Shown: one piece after another, positions 46,016-54,482 of the stretch | Position numbering within the stretch: the stretch's first letter is position 1 | Layout of the letters: each line of letters begins with the position of its first letter | DNA from: Bradyrhizobium sp. C9 | GTDB lineage: Bacteria; Pseudomonadota; Alphaproteobacteria; Rhizobiales; Xanthobacteraceae | DNA: 64,000 nt | Assembly: GCF_002532045.1 (NCBI RefSeq) | Contig: NZ_NWTG01000022.1 | Coordinates: 57,507-121,506 of the forward strand | Direction: 5' to 3' | Notes under the pieces: model-generated | What the model saw: the letters and a program-made list of their open reading frames with translations, nothing else | What the model was told of the DNA's origin: nothing | The model's database searches: none | Program-made: the position numbers and the translations under genes

Positions 46016-46076
46016 GGGAAGGACGACCTTCTCCTCACCATACCATCCGCGGGGACGACCCTGCCTTATCCGGAGG
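46016..46076 (+). ncRNA. Guanidine-II (mini-ykkC) riboswitch candidate upstream of sugE
   Basis: Two hairpins have the same ACGA tetraloop. Hairpin 1: GGGAAGG (46016-46022), ACGA (46023-46026), CCTTCTC (46027-46033). Hairpin 2: GCGGGG (46049-46054), ACGA (46055-46058), CCCTGC (46059-46064). A 15-nt linker joins them. The ribosome-binding site GGAGG (46072-46076) follows hairpin 2 by 7 nt and lies 7 nt from the ATG. This is the pattern of mini-ykkC RNAs, which bind guanidinium in two ACGR loops and turn on translation. The gene downstream is a SugE/Gdx exporter, the expected target. Confidence 0.88.
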
Positions 46077-46083
46077 GTTCGTT

Positions 46084-46398
46084 ATGGCTTGGGCCATTCT
46101 GTTCACCGCAGGCCTGCTCGAGATCGGCTGGGCGATCGGGCTGAAATATACCGAGGGGTTCTCCCGGCTGGTGCCGTCGGTGCTGACGCTCGCGGCGATG
46201 GCCGGCAGCGTGATCCTGCTCGGCATTGCGCTGAAGACGCTGCCGATTGGAACCGCCTATGCGGTCTGGACCGGGATCGGCGCCGTCGGCACCGCGGCGC
46301 TCGGCATCATCCTGCTCGGCGAGCCCGCGACGGCGATGCGGCTGGCCAGCATCGGGCTGATCGTGTCCGGGATCGTCGGGCTGAAGCTGGTCGGCTGA
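46084..46398 (+). CDS. sugE: SMR guanidinium exporter (SugE/Gdx)
   Basis: This small multidrug resistance protein (104 aa) has four membrane helices. The start MAWAILFTAGLLEIGWAIGL holds the functional Glu13, and the Gdx-type sequence is in GTAYAVWTGIGAVGTAALGI. SugE-subtype SMR proteins export guanidinium in exchange for protons. The upstream guanidine-II riboswitch supports this rather than a broad drug pump. Confidence 0.93.
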   Translation: MAWAILFTAGLLEIGWAIGLKYTEGFSRLVPSVLTLAAMAGSVILLGIALKTLPIGTAYAVWTGIGAVGTAALGIILLGEPATAMRLASIGLIVSGIVGLKLVG

Positions 46399-46403
46399 TC
46401 ACT

Positions 46404-46447
46404 TGTTTTGGACGCGTTTACCAGCTTCCACGTCGCTCGAAAACGCT
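46404..46447. repeat. Family B repeat copy 3 (degenerate)
   Basis: TGTTTTGGACGCGTTTACCA is followed by GCTTCCACGTCGCTCGAAAACGCT, parallel to the copy at 37093. The end merges with the stop codon of the pit gene (TAG at 46448-46446). Confidence 0.6.
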
Positions 46448-47450
46448 ACTTCAGGACCTGCACCGCCCAATAGGTCGCAGCTGCGACCGCGGCCGAGGCC
46501 GGGATCGTGATCACCCAGGCATAGACGATCGAGCTCGCCACGTTCCAGCGCACGGCGGACAGCCGGCGCGCGGCGCCGACGCCGACGATGGCGCCGGTGA
46601 TGGTGTGGGTGGTCGATACCGGCACCCCGAGATAGGTCGCGATGAACAGCGTGGCAGCGCCGCCGGTCTCGGCGCAAAAGCCCTGCATCGGCGTCAGCTT
46701 GGTGATCCGCAGCCCCATGGTGCGTACGATCCGCCAACCGCCCATCAGGGTGCCGAGCGCCATCGCGCTCTGACAGGCCAGCACCACCCAGAACGGAATC
46801 TCGAACTTGTCGCCGAGATGGCCCTGCGAGTAGAGCAGCACGGCGATGATGCCCATGGTCTTCTGCGCGTCGTTGCCGCCATGGCCGAGCGAATACAGCG
46901 ACGCCGAGGCGAATTGCAGGATGCGGAAGGCGCGATCGACCGCGAACGGCGTCGAGCGCACCGAGAGCCAGGACACGATCGCAACCAGCACCAGCGCCAG
47001 CAGGAAGCCGACCAGCGGCGACAGCACGATCGCGAGCAGGGTCTTGGTGAGCCCGCTCCACACCGCCGCTGAGATCCCCGCCTTCGCCATGCCGGCGCCG
47101 ACCAGGCCGCCGATCAGCGCGTGCGAGCTCGACGAAGGAATCCCGAGCCCCCAGGTGATCACGTTCCAGACGATCGCGCCGACCAGCGCGGCGAAGATCA
47201 CGGTCGCGTCCACCACCGACGGGTCGATGATCCCGGTGCCGATCGTGTTGGCGACGTGCAGGCCGAACACCGCGAAGGCGACGAAGTTGAAGAACGCCGC
47301 CCAGAACACCGCATATTGCGGCCGCAGCACGCGGGTCGAAACGATGGTCGCGATCGAGTTCGCGGCATCGTGCAGGCCGTTCAGGAAGTCGAACAGCAGC
47401 GCGACCGCAATCAGGATGGTCAGGACTGGAAGACCCAGCGTGGCGTCCAC
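46446..47450 (-). CDS. pit: Low-affinity inorganic phosphate transporter
   Basis: PiT is a metal-phosphate/proton symporter. The product (334 aa) has ten or so membrane helices and the two duplicated PiT signatures: FDFLNGLHDAANSIATIVSTRVL near the N-terminus and GVPVSTTHTITGAIVGVGAA in the second half, plus GIPSSSSHALIGGLVGA. The GTG at 47450 (VDATLGLPVLTI) is chosen because longer frames run through the neighbouring DUF47 gene. It follows DUF47 by 14 nt, and the pair is conserved. Confidence 0.92.
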   Translation of the reverse strand: MDATLGLPVLTILIAVALLFDFLNGLHDAANSIATIVSTRVLRPQYAVFWAAFFNFVAFAVFGLHVANTIGTGIIDPSVVDATVIFAALVGAIVWNVITWGLGIPSSSSHALIGGLVGAGMAKAGISAAVWSGLTKTLLAIVLSPLVGFLLALVLVAIVSWLSVRSTPFAVDRAFRILQFASASLYSLGHGGNDAQKTMGIIAVLLYSQGHLGDKFEIPFWVVLACQSAMALGTLMGGWRIVRTMGLRITKLTPMQGFCAETGGAATLFIATYLGVPVSTTHTITGAIVGVGAARRLSAVRWNVASSIVYAWVITIPASAAVAAATYWAVQVLK

Positions 47451-47464
47451 GTGATGTCCCTGCC

Positions 47465-48109
47465 CTAAACCTGTTCGATCACGATCGAGTTGATCTCGTT
47501 GGCGACGTCGTCGAAGCGGTCGGCCACCTTCTCGAGGTGATCGTAGATCTCCGCGCCGACGATGAAGTCCATCGCGTTGGCGTTGCGGTGCTTCAGGAAC
47601 AATTCCTTGAGCCCGATATCGTGGAGATCGTCGACCCGGCCCTCGAGCTTGGTCAGCTCCTCGGTGATCTGGGTCAGCATCGAGACGTTCTGGCCGATCG
47701 CCTGCAACAGCGGCAGCGCGCGCACGACGAGATTGGCGCATTCGACGATCAGGGTGCCGATCTCGCGCATCGGCGGCTCGAACTCGCGCACCTCGAACAG
47801 CATGACGGCCTTGGCGGTCGCCTGCATCTGGTCGACCGCATCGTCCATCGCGGTGATCAGGTTCTTGATGTCGCCGCGGTCGAACGGGGTGATGAAGGTG
47901 CGGCGAACCGCGGTCAGCACCTCGCGGGTGACGCTGTCGGCGTCGTTCTCGAACTGATTGACGCGCTGGCAGAAGACCGGGGTCTCCTCGCCGCCCTTCA
48001 GCATGTCCTGCAGCGCCAGCGAGCACTGCACGGAGGTCTGGGCGTGGCGGGCGAACAGCTCAAAAAATCGCTCTTCCTTGGGCAGAAAGGCGCGAAACCA
48101 GCGCAGCAT
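47465..48109 (-). CDS. DUF47 (PhoU-like) phosphate-transport accessory protein
   Basis: The product (214 aa) is helical and has the family features: MLRWFRAFLPKEERFFELFARHA at the N-terminus and the metal-binding patterns ENDADSVTREVLTAVRRTFITPFDRGDIKNLITAMDDAVDQ. DUF47/YkaA proteins are usually encoded next to pit and modulate its function. The 145 bases upstream show no gene. Confidence 0.92.
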   Translation of the reverse strand: MLRWFRAFLPKEERFFELFARHAQTSVQCSLALQDMLKGGEETPVFCQRVNQFENDADSVTREVLTAVRRTFITPFDRGDIKNLITAMDDAVDQMQATAKAVMLFEVREFEPPMREIGTLIVECANLVVRALPLLQAIGQNVSMLTQITEELTKLEGRVDDLHDIGLKELFLKHRNANAMDFIVGAEIYDHLEKVADRFDDVANEINSIVIEQV

Positions 48110-48254
48110 GTCTCAATTCCATCGTTCCGGGACAGCCCTTTTAGCGACTGTCACGGAACTGTCATAGAGCATCTGCCTGGGAAAATACCCGGATCGACCG
48201 CCCCAATGGGCGGTCGTCCACCGCTAAAGTCGGCCGAACATCGCGTGCCCTGCC

Positions 48255-49223
48255 CTACAGCGACCGCCGCAGCAGGTGGGCCAGCTCGCCAACCAGGCCG
48301 CGCCGGAACAGCAGCACGCAGGCCACGAAGATCACGCCCTGAATCACCGTCACCCATTGGCCGAAACCGGCAAGATATTGCTGCATGGCGATGATCACGA
48401 AGGCGCCGACCACCGGGCCGAAGATGGTGCCGAGACCGCCGACCAGCGTCATCAGCACGATTTCGCCGGACATCGACCAGTGCACGTCGGTGAGCGAGGC
48501 ATTCTGCGCCACGAACACCTTCAGCGAGCCGGCAAAGCCCGCCAGCGTGCCCGACAGGATGTAGGCCAGCATCTTGTACTGGTCGGTCTTGTAGCCGAGC
48601 GAGATCGCGCGCGGCTCGTTCTCGCGGATCGACTTCAGCACCTCGCCGAACGGCGAGTTGATGGTGCGGTAGATCAGCAGGAAGCCGGCGAGGAAGCCGA
48701 CCAGCACGACGTAGTAGAGCACCGTCGGCTTCGACAGATCAAAGATCCCGAACAAATGGCCCTGCGGAATGCCCTGGATGCCGTCTTCACCATGGGTGAA
48801 CGGCGCCTGCAGATAGAGGAAGTAAAGCAGCTGCGACAGCGCCAGCGTGATCATCGAGAAATAGATGCCCTGCCGCTTGATCGAGATGAAGCCGGTGACG
48901 AGGCCGAGCAAGGCCGCCGCGGCGGTGCCGGCCACGATGCCGAGCTCCGGCGGCAGCCCCCATACCTTCAGCGCATGCGCCGAGACGTAGCCGGCGGTGC
49001 CGAGGAACATGGCGTGGCCGAACGACAGCAGGCCGCCATAGCCGATCAGCAAGTTGAATGCGCAGGCCAGCAGCGCAAAGCACAGCGCCTGCATCACGAA
49101 GAAGGGATAGATCCCCGTGAACGGCACCGCGGCAAGCAGCACCGCCATCACGGCGAACACCATCATCTCGTCGCGCATCGCGCGCGGCGTCATCGGAATT
49201 GTATCGTCGGTCAATGCTGACAT
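48255..49223 (-). CDS. livM: Branched-chain amino acid ABC permease LivM
   Basis: This is a membrane permease of the LIV type (322 aa). It has about nine helices and the LivM motifs FALLACAFNLLIGYGGLLSFGHAMFLGTAGYV and SIRENEPRAISLGYKTDQYK, with the EAA-like loop. The start is one base after the livH stop, so they are co-translated. It is the last gene of livGFKHM. Confidence 0.94.
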   Translation of the reverse strand: MSALTDDTIPMTPRAMRDEMMVFAVMAVLLAAVPFTGIYPFFVMQALCFALLACAFNLLIGYGGLLSFGHAMFLGTAGYVSAHALKVWGLPPELGIVAGTAAAALLGLVTGFISIKRQGIYFSMITLALSQLLYFLYLQAPFTHGEDGIQGIPQGHLFGIFDLSKPTVLYYVVLVGFLAGFLLIYRTINSPFGEVLKSIRENEPRAISLGYKTDQYKMLAYILSGTLAGFAGSLKVFVAQNASLTDVHWSMSGEIVLMTLVGGLGTIFGPVVGAFVIIAMQQYLAGFGQWVTVIQGVIFVACVLLFRRGLVGELAHLLRRSL

Positions 49224-49224
49224 A

Positions 49225-50088
49225 TCAGGCCGCCCGTCCCGTCAGTCCCGTCGGCTTCACCAGCAACACCACCACCATCAGGACAAACACCACGGTGTTG
49301 GAGGCCTCGGGATAAAAATACTTGGTCAGTCCCTCGATCACGCCGAGCGCGAAGCCGGTGATGATCGAGCCCATGATCGAGCCCATGCCGCCGATCACGA
49401 CCACCGCGAACACCACGATGATGAGATCGGCGCCCATCAGCGGGCGGACCTGGTTGATCGGCGCCGACAGCACGCCGGCGAGCGCGGCAAGGCCGACACC
49501 GAGCCCGTAGGTCAGCGTGATCATGCGCGGCACGTTGATGCCGAAGGCCCGCACCAGCGTCGGGTTCTCGGTGGCCGCGCGCAAATAGGCGCCGAGCTGC
49601 GTCTTCTCGATCAGGAACCAGGTCGCAAGGCACACCACCAGCGAGAAGACCACGACCCAGCCGCGATAGATCGGCAGGAACATGAAGCCGAGATTGACGC
49701 CGCCCTTGAGCTGATCCGGGATCGAGTAAGGCAGGCCCGAGGAACCGAAATAGTTCTGGAACACGCCCTGCACGATCAGCGCGATGCCGAACGTCAACAG
49801 CAGTCCATAGAGATGGTCGAGGCCGGCGAGCCATTGCAGCATGGTCCGCTCGAGGATCATGCCGAAGATGCCGACGATGACCGGTGCGATCAGCAGCGCC
49901 CACCAGTAGTTGATGCCGCCCAGATTGAGCAGGAAATACGCCACGAAGGCGCCCATCATGTAGAGCGCGCCGTGCGCGAAATTGATGATGTTGAGCATGC
50001 CGAAGATGACGGCGAGCCCCAGACTGAGCAGCGCGTAGAACGAGCCGTTGATCAGTCCCACCAGAAGCTGTGCGTAGAGAGCCTGCAT
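49225..50088 (-). CDS. livH: Branched-chain amino acid ABC permease LivH
   Basis: The product (287 aa) has about eight helices and the LivH signatures LVGLINGSFYALLSLGLAVIFGMLNIINFAHGALYMMGAF and IVVFAVVVIGGMGSIMGSIITGFALGV. It lies after livK with a strong hairpin in between, and its stop lies one base before the livM start. Confidence 0.94.
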   Translation of the reverse strand: MQALYAQLLVGLINGSFYALLSLGLAVIFGMLNIINFAHGALYMMGAFVAYFLLNLGGINYWWALLIAPVIVGIFGMILERTMLQWLAGLDHLYGLLLTFGIALIVQGVFQNYFGSSGLPYSIPDQLKGGVNLGFMFLPIYRGWVVVFSLVVCLATWFLIEKTQLGAYLRAATENPTLVRAFGINVPRMITLTYGLGVGLAALAGVLSAPINQVRPLMGADLIIVVFAVVVIGGMGSIMGSIITGFALGVIEGLTKYFYPEASNTVVFVLMVVVLLVKPTGLTGRAA

Positions 50089-50115
50089 CGAATGAGCTTT
50101 CGCTGGATAGATGAA

Positions 50116-50145
50116 GCCCGCCGGCCACGCCCATGGCCGGCGGGC
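50116..50145 (-). terminator. Intra-operon hairpin between livK and livH
   Basis: GCCCGCCGGCCA (50116-50127) pairs exactly with TGGCCGGCGGGC (50134-50145) around a 6-nt loop. It sits 7 nt after the livK stop. A stable hairpin after the binding-protein gene usually protects the upstream mRNA or causes partial termination, so that the binding protein exceeds the permease. Confidence 0.7.
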
Positions 50146-50152
50146 ATGATCG

Positions 50153-51373
50153 TTACTTCTTCAGGAGCGCACAGGTGCTCTTGTCGAGCGGCGTGAAGGC
50201 CTGGTTGCCCGGCACGGTGCCGACCAGCTTGTAGAAGTCCCACGGTCCCTTGGACTCCGAGGGCTTCTTCACTTCGAACAGATAGGCGTCGTGGGTGACG
50301 CGGCCGTTGGCCTCGACCTCGCCCTTGCCGAACAGCGGATCGTCGGTCGGGATGGTCTTCATCTTCGCGACCACCTTGGCGCCGTCATGCGGATTGCCGC
50401 CGAGCGCTTCCAGCGCCTTGAAGTAGTGCAGCAGGCCCGCATAGACGCCGGCCTGCACCATGGTCGGGGGAGCGCCGCTCTTCATCTTCTCCGAGAAGCG
50501 CTTGGAGAAGGCGCGGGTCTTGTCGTTGAGGTCCCAGTAGAACGTCTCGGTGAAGTTGAGGCCCTGCGCGGTCTCGAGCCCGATCGCCTTGACGTCGGTG
50601 AGGAACAGCAGCAGCGCCGCGAGCTTCTGGCCGCCCTTGACGATGCCGAATTCGGCAGCCTGCTTGATCGAGTTGGTGGTGTCGCCGCCGGCATTGGCAA
50701 GACCGATGATCTTGGCCTTGGAGGCCTGCGCCTGCAGCAGGAACGAGGAGAAGTCAGCGGTGTTGAGCGGGTGCTTGACGCCGCCGACCACCTTGCCGCC
50801 ATTGGCGGTGATGACCGCGGTGGTGTCGCGCTCCAGCGCCGCACCGAACGCGTAGTCCGCAGTCAGGAAGAACCAGGTGTCACCGCCCGCCTTCACCAGC
50901 GCCTGGCCGGTGGCGTGCGCCAGCATGTAGGTGTCGTAGGTCCAGTGCACCGTGTTCGGCGTGCACTGCGCATTGGTGAGATCGGAAGTCGCGGCGCCCG
51001 AATTGATGTAGACGCCGTTCTTCTCCTTCACGACGTTGTTGACCGCGAGCGCGACGCCGGAGTTCGGCACGTCGACGATGGTGTCGACCTTGTCGACGTC
51101 GAACCACTGGCGGGCGATGGTGGTGCCGATGTCGGGCTTGTTCTGGTGATCGCCGGAGATCAGGTCGATGGTCCAGCCCTTGGCCTTGAGGCCGGAATCC
51201 TCGATCGCCATCTGCGCCGCCAGCGTCGAGCCGGGGCCGGCAAGGTCGGCATAGAGGCCGGACTGATCCGACAACACGCCGATCTTGACGACCTTGTCGT
51301 CGGCGGAGGCCATGCCCGCGACGCTGAGCGCCATCGCGGTGCCGAGCAGAAACGCAGAAATCGTGTTCTTCAT
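50153..51373 (-). CDS. livK: Branched-chain amino acid-type binding protein LivK
   Basis: This periplasmic binding protein (406 aa) has a signal peptide (about residues 1-24, ending MASA) and the LivJ/K fold: VKIGVLSDQSGLYADLAGPG, SGDHQNKPDIGTTIARQWFD, then NSGAATSDLTN. A GAGGGA ribosome-binding site precedes the ATG. A close paralogue without transporter partners is at 31066-32292. Ligands of this family include Leu, Ile, Val and other amino acids; the actual one is not known. Confidence 0.93.
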   Translation of the reverse strand: MKNTISAFLLGTAMALSVAGMASADDKVVKIGVLSDQSGLYADLAGPGSTLAAQMAIEDSGLKAKGWTIDLISGDHQNKPDIGTTIARQWFDVDKVDTIVDVPNSGVALAVNNVVKEKNGVYINSGAATSDLTNAQCTPNTVHWTYDTYMLAHATGQALVKAGGDTWFFLTADYAFGAALERDTTAVITANGGKVVGGVKHPLNTADFSSFLLQAQASKAKIIGLANAGGDTTNSIKQAAEFGIVKGGQKLAALLLFLTDVKAIGLETAQGLNFTETFYWDLNDKTRAFSKRFSEKMKSGAPPTMVQAGVYAGLLHYFKALEALGGNPHDGAKVVAKMKTIPTDDPLFGKGEVEANGRVTHDAYLFEVKKPSESKGPWDFYKLVGTVPGNQAFTPLDKSTCALLKK

Positions 51374-51413
51374 CGGGTATTCCCTCGTCCTAAATTTTCT
51401 GGCTCGGGCGACT

Positions 51414-52157
51414 TCAGACGCCGAGATAGGTATGCAGCTTGTCCATGTTGGCCGACAGCTCCGAATTGGCGAAGCCGTCGATCACCTTGCCGTGCTCGAC
51501 GATGTAGTAGCGGTCGGCGACGGTCGAGGCGAAGCGGAAATTCTGCTCGACCAGCAGGATGGTGAAGCCCTGCGACTTCAGGCGCGCAATGGTGTGCCCG
51601 ATCTGTTGAATGATGACCGGCGCCAACCCTTCGGTCGGCTCGTCCAGCATCAGGAAGCGCGCGCCGGTGCGCAGGATGCGCGCAATCGCCAGCATCTGCT
51701 GCTCGCCGCCCGAGAGCTTGGTGCCCTGGCTGGTGAGACGCTCCTTCAGGTTCGGAAACAGCGTGAAGATCTGGTCGAGCGGCAGGCCGCCCGGACGCAC
51801 CACCGGCGGCAGCAACAGATTCTCGCGCACGTCGAGGCTCGAGAAGATGCCGCGCTCCTCGGGGCAGAATGCGATGCCGAGCCGCGCGATCTTGTCCGAG
51901 GTGGCGCGGATGATCTCCTTGTTGTCGAAACGGATCGAGCCGGAGCGCTTGCCGATGACGCCCATGATCGACTTCAAGGTCGTGGTCTTGCCGGCGCCGT
52001 TACGGCCGAGCAGCGTCACCACCTCGCCGGCCCGCACGTTGAAATTGACGCCGTGAAGAATGTGCGATTCGCCGTACCAGGCCTGCAGATCGCCGACCGT
52101 CAGCACCTCGGCGCCGGCCGCAGCCACGGGCCTCTCCGCCAGTTTTGCCTCAGCCAT
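51414..52157 (-). CDS. livF: LIV ABC transporter ATP-binding protein LivF
   Basis: The ATPase (247 aa) has Walker A GRNGAGKTT, the LivF-type LSGGEQQMLAIARIL signature, Walker B FLMLDEPTEGLAP and the H-loop VEQNFRFA. It overlaps livG by 8 nt and precedes livK by 40 nt. Confidence 0.95.
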   Translation of the reverse strand: MAEAKLAERPVAAAGAEVLTVGDLQAWYGESHILHGVNFNVRAGEVVTLLGRNGAGKTTTLKSIMGVIGKRSGSIRFDNKEIIRATSDKIARLGIAFCPEERGIFSSLDVRENLLLPPVVRPGGLPLDQIFTLFPNLKERLTSQGTKLSGGEQQMLAIARILRTGARFLMLDEPTEGLAPVIIQQIGHTIARLKSQGFTILLVEQNFRFASTVADRYYIVEHGKVIDGFANSELSANMDKLHTYLGV

Positions 52158-52926
52158 GACCCGCTCCCAGATAGGCTTCCTTCACGCGCTCGTCCTTGGA
52201 GAGGTCGGCGTAGTTGCCCTCCGCCAGCACCTGCCCGCGCGTCAGCACGGTGATGATGTCGGAGAGATTGGCCACCACCGAGAGGTTATGTTCGACCATC
52301 AGGATGGTGTATTTGGCGGAGATCCGCTTGATCAGCGCCGCGATCTTGTCGATGTCCTCGTGGCCCATGCCGGCCATCGGTTCGTCGAGCAGCATCATCT
52401 CGGGGTCGAGTGCGAGCGTCGTTGCAATTTCAAGTGCGCGCTTGCGGCCGTACGGCATCTCGACCGCCGGCGTGTTGGCGAATTCGCTCAAGCCGACGTC
52501 GTTCAAGAGCTCATGGGCGCGCGGGTTGAAGCGGTCGAGCACGGTCTTCGAGCGCCAGAAATCGAATGACGCACCGTGCTGGCGCTGCAGCGCCACGCGC
52601 ACGTTTTCGAGCGCGGTCAGATGCGGAAATACCGCCGAAATCTGGAACGAGCGGACCAGCCCGAGCCGCGCCACGTCGGCCGGCGGCATCGCGGTGATGT
52701 CCTGGCCCTTGTAGCGAATCTGCCCGCCCGTCGGCTTCAGGAATTTGGTCAGCAGATTGAAACAGGTGGTCTTGCCGGCGCCGTTCGGCCCGATCAACGC
52801 ATGGATACTGCCGCGACGCACCTTCAGCGCAACGTCGCGAACGGCAAAGAAACCCGCGAATTCCTTGGTCAATCCGCTGGTTTCGAGAATGAACTCATCG
52901 GCCAAATAGATTCCCCCATACGCCAT
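52150..52926 (-). CDS. livG: LIV ABC transporter ATP-binding protein LivG
   Basis: The ATPase (258 aa) has Walker A GPNGAGKTT, the signature MPYGRKRALEIATTLAL, Walker B MMLLDEPMAGMG and the H-loop VEHNLSV. It is the first gene of the operon. An alternative TTG start at 52905 has a better ribosome-binding site (GGGGGAA) and would shorten it by seven residues. Confidence 0.94.
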   Translation of the reverse strand: MAYGGIYLADEFILETSGLTKEFAGFFAVRDVALKVRRGSIHALIGPNGAGKTTCFNLLTKFLKPTGGQIRYKGQDITAMPPADVARLGLVRSFQISAVFPHLTALENVRVALQRQHGASFDFWRSKTVLDRFNPRAHELLNDVGLSEFANTPAVEMPYGRKRALEIATTLALDPEMMLLDEPMAGMGHEDIDKIAALIKRISAKYTILMVEHNLSVVANLSDIITVLTRGQVLAEGNYADLSKDERVKEAYLGAGHG

Positions 52927-53244
52927 CGCCGCGAAGCCCGTCGCCCGCGTGGCCAGCTTTTTTCGTGTCCGACAGGTTGTCCGTACGTCTTGGAAACCGT
53001 CCGGGGGCCTGTCGCCTCCGGGCCGGAATATGCCGTCATCTGCGGCGGTTACGCAAGGTGGAAAGCTGTGCAGTGCAGTATTGGCGCGACCAGTTCCGGT
53101 TGATCCTTAGTCGAATGGCCTTCGAACGCACTTTGCGCCTCGGAAAGCCACTATTAAGGGTGTTTTGCTCCCGACTTTCCTTTTCATAGAATATTTCCGC
53201 CTCTCGCCGAAGCTGCTGCCATTGGAATATGAACGGCCAGAGCC
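52927..53244. other. Intergenic region between livG and the PAS-like genes
   Basis: About 318 bases without a convincing gene. It must hold the livG promoter (minus) and the promoter of the first PAS-like gene (plus). No repeat or clear operator was seen. Confidence 0.5.
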
Positions 53245-53847
53245 TTGCATTTCGAGAGCACCAATTCCTCGGTCATCAAGTCGATCCGGCAACGTGATTT
53301 TCTCAACACGTGGCTGCGACTTTATGCCCGTGGCCAAACCATCCCGCGGATTGACGAATTCCAGCCGGAGCGGATCGAGGAAGATCTGCCGGACACCGTG
53401 TTCTTCACCGTCGACGCGGCAGTCGAGCCGCCGCAACTGACGATCGAGAGCGACGGCACGCGGATGGCCACCGCTTACGGACACAGCGGCAAGGGCCGCC
53501 TGCTCGACGACTATCTCGGACCGCGGCTCGCGGCGGTCGTGATGCCGGTCTACCATGGATGCATCGCCCGGCGGCTGCCCGCCTACACCATCACCGATAT
53601 CGACGACATCTACGGTCATGTCGTGGCCTATGAACGGCTGCTGCTGCCGTTCTCGGACGGCGGCGCCGTCACGCATCTTGTCGCCTCGCTGAAGACGATC
53701 AGCGAGAGCGGCGGTTTCGAGATCCGCAATCTGATGCGCGGCAACGACACGCTGCCGAACTTCAGACTGTGCGCGATCATCGACCGCGACCTGTTCCACC
53801 GTGCCCCCGGCCGCATCCCGCCCGGGGATGTGCTTGAGTTCGGCTAG
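53245..53847 (+). CDS. PAS_5-like sensory protein, paralogue 1
   Basis: The product (200 aa) starts at a TTG. It has a helical N-terminus (SSVIKSIRQRDFLNTWLRLYARGQ) and a PAS-like body with YHGCIARRLPAYTITDIDD, YGHVVAYERLLLPFSDGGAV and THLVASLKTIS. It aligns along its whole length with the next gene, including the first residues, which supports the TTG. Stand-alone PAS proteins of this type are common in Bradyrhizobium; role unknown. Confidence 0.75.
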   Translation: MHFESTNSSVIKSIRQRDFLNTWLRLYARGQTIPRIDEFQPERIEEDLPDTVFFTVDAAVEPPQLTIESDGTRMATAYGHSGKGRLLDDYLGPRLAAVVMPVYHGCIARRLPAYTITDIDDIYGHVVAYERLLLPFSDGGAVTHLVASLKTISESGGFEIRNLMRGNDTLPNFRLCAIIDRDLFHRAPGRIPPGDVLEFG

Positions 53848-53850
53848 CCC

Positions 53851-54468
53851 ATGCCATTCAGGAGCGCCGATCCATCGGTGGTCAAATCGATCACGCAGCG
53901 GGTGCTGCTGAACGCCTGGCTGCGCGCGCTGCGCATGCCGGACGCCCTCCCCTTGCTGTGCGATTTCCACACCGACGGCACCGCCGACGAGCGGGCCGAC
54001 ATGATGGGCTTTGACGTCGTCGGCAGCGGTGAGACCGCCCGCTTCCTGATCACGCAGGAAGGCGCGCGGCTGACGACGGCCTATGGCAATGATCACGTCG
54101 AGCCGCGGCTGCGCACCAACCGCTACCTCGATGACGCGATCGGCCCGGAGCGCTATGCCGGCGTGATCCTGTCCTATCGCGCCTGCCTGGCGCGCAAGCG
54201 TCCGACCTACACGGTTGCGGAGCTCACCGACGCCGACGGCAAGGACGTCTCCTATGAACGGCTGCTGCTGCCGTTCGGACACGGCGACACCGTCGAACAC
54301 ATCATCGGCTCGTACAAGGCGATCAGCATCGAGGGCGGGTTTCGGCTGCACAATCTGATGGGCGTGAAGGCGAAGGCCGTGCCCGTCGTCACGGTCCGCG
54401 CCGTGATCGACCGCAGGTTCGTGCCGGCGGAGCGTCCGGCGAGCGAGGATTCAGTCGAGCTGATCTAG
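53851..54468 (+). CDS. PAS_5-like sensory protein, paralogue 2
   Basis: The product (205 aa) is a tandem paralogue of the preceding gene, 3 nt away: SVVKSITQRVLLNAWLRALR, YRACLARKRPTYTVAELTDA, DVSYERLLLPFGHGDTVEHI and GSYKAISIEGGFRLHNLMG match at the same positions. It has no output domain. It is convergent with the HWE kinase gene (15-nt gap). The ligand, if any, is unknown. Confidence 0.78.
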   Translation: MPFRSADPSVVKSITQRVLLNAWLRALRMPDALPLLCDFHTDGTADERADMMGFDVVGSGETARFLITQEGARLTTAYGNDHVEPRLRTNRYLDDAIGPERYAGVILSYRACLARKRPTYTVAELTDADGKDVSYERLLLPFGHGDTVEHIIGSYKAISIEGGFRLHNLMGVKAKAVPVVTVRAVIDRRFVPAERPASEDSVELI

Positions 54469-54482
54469 GCGCGTGCAGAGCC

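Noticed and set aside
47451..48026. N-terminal extension of the pit frame by about 190 residues
   Set aside because: The extension overlaps the DUF47 gene in another frame and has no membrane helices; the GTG at 47450 starts the PiT signature.
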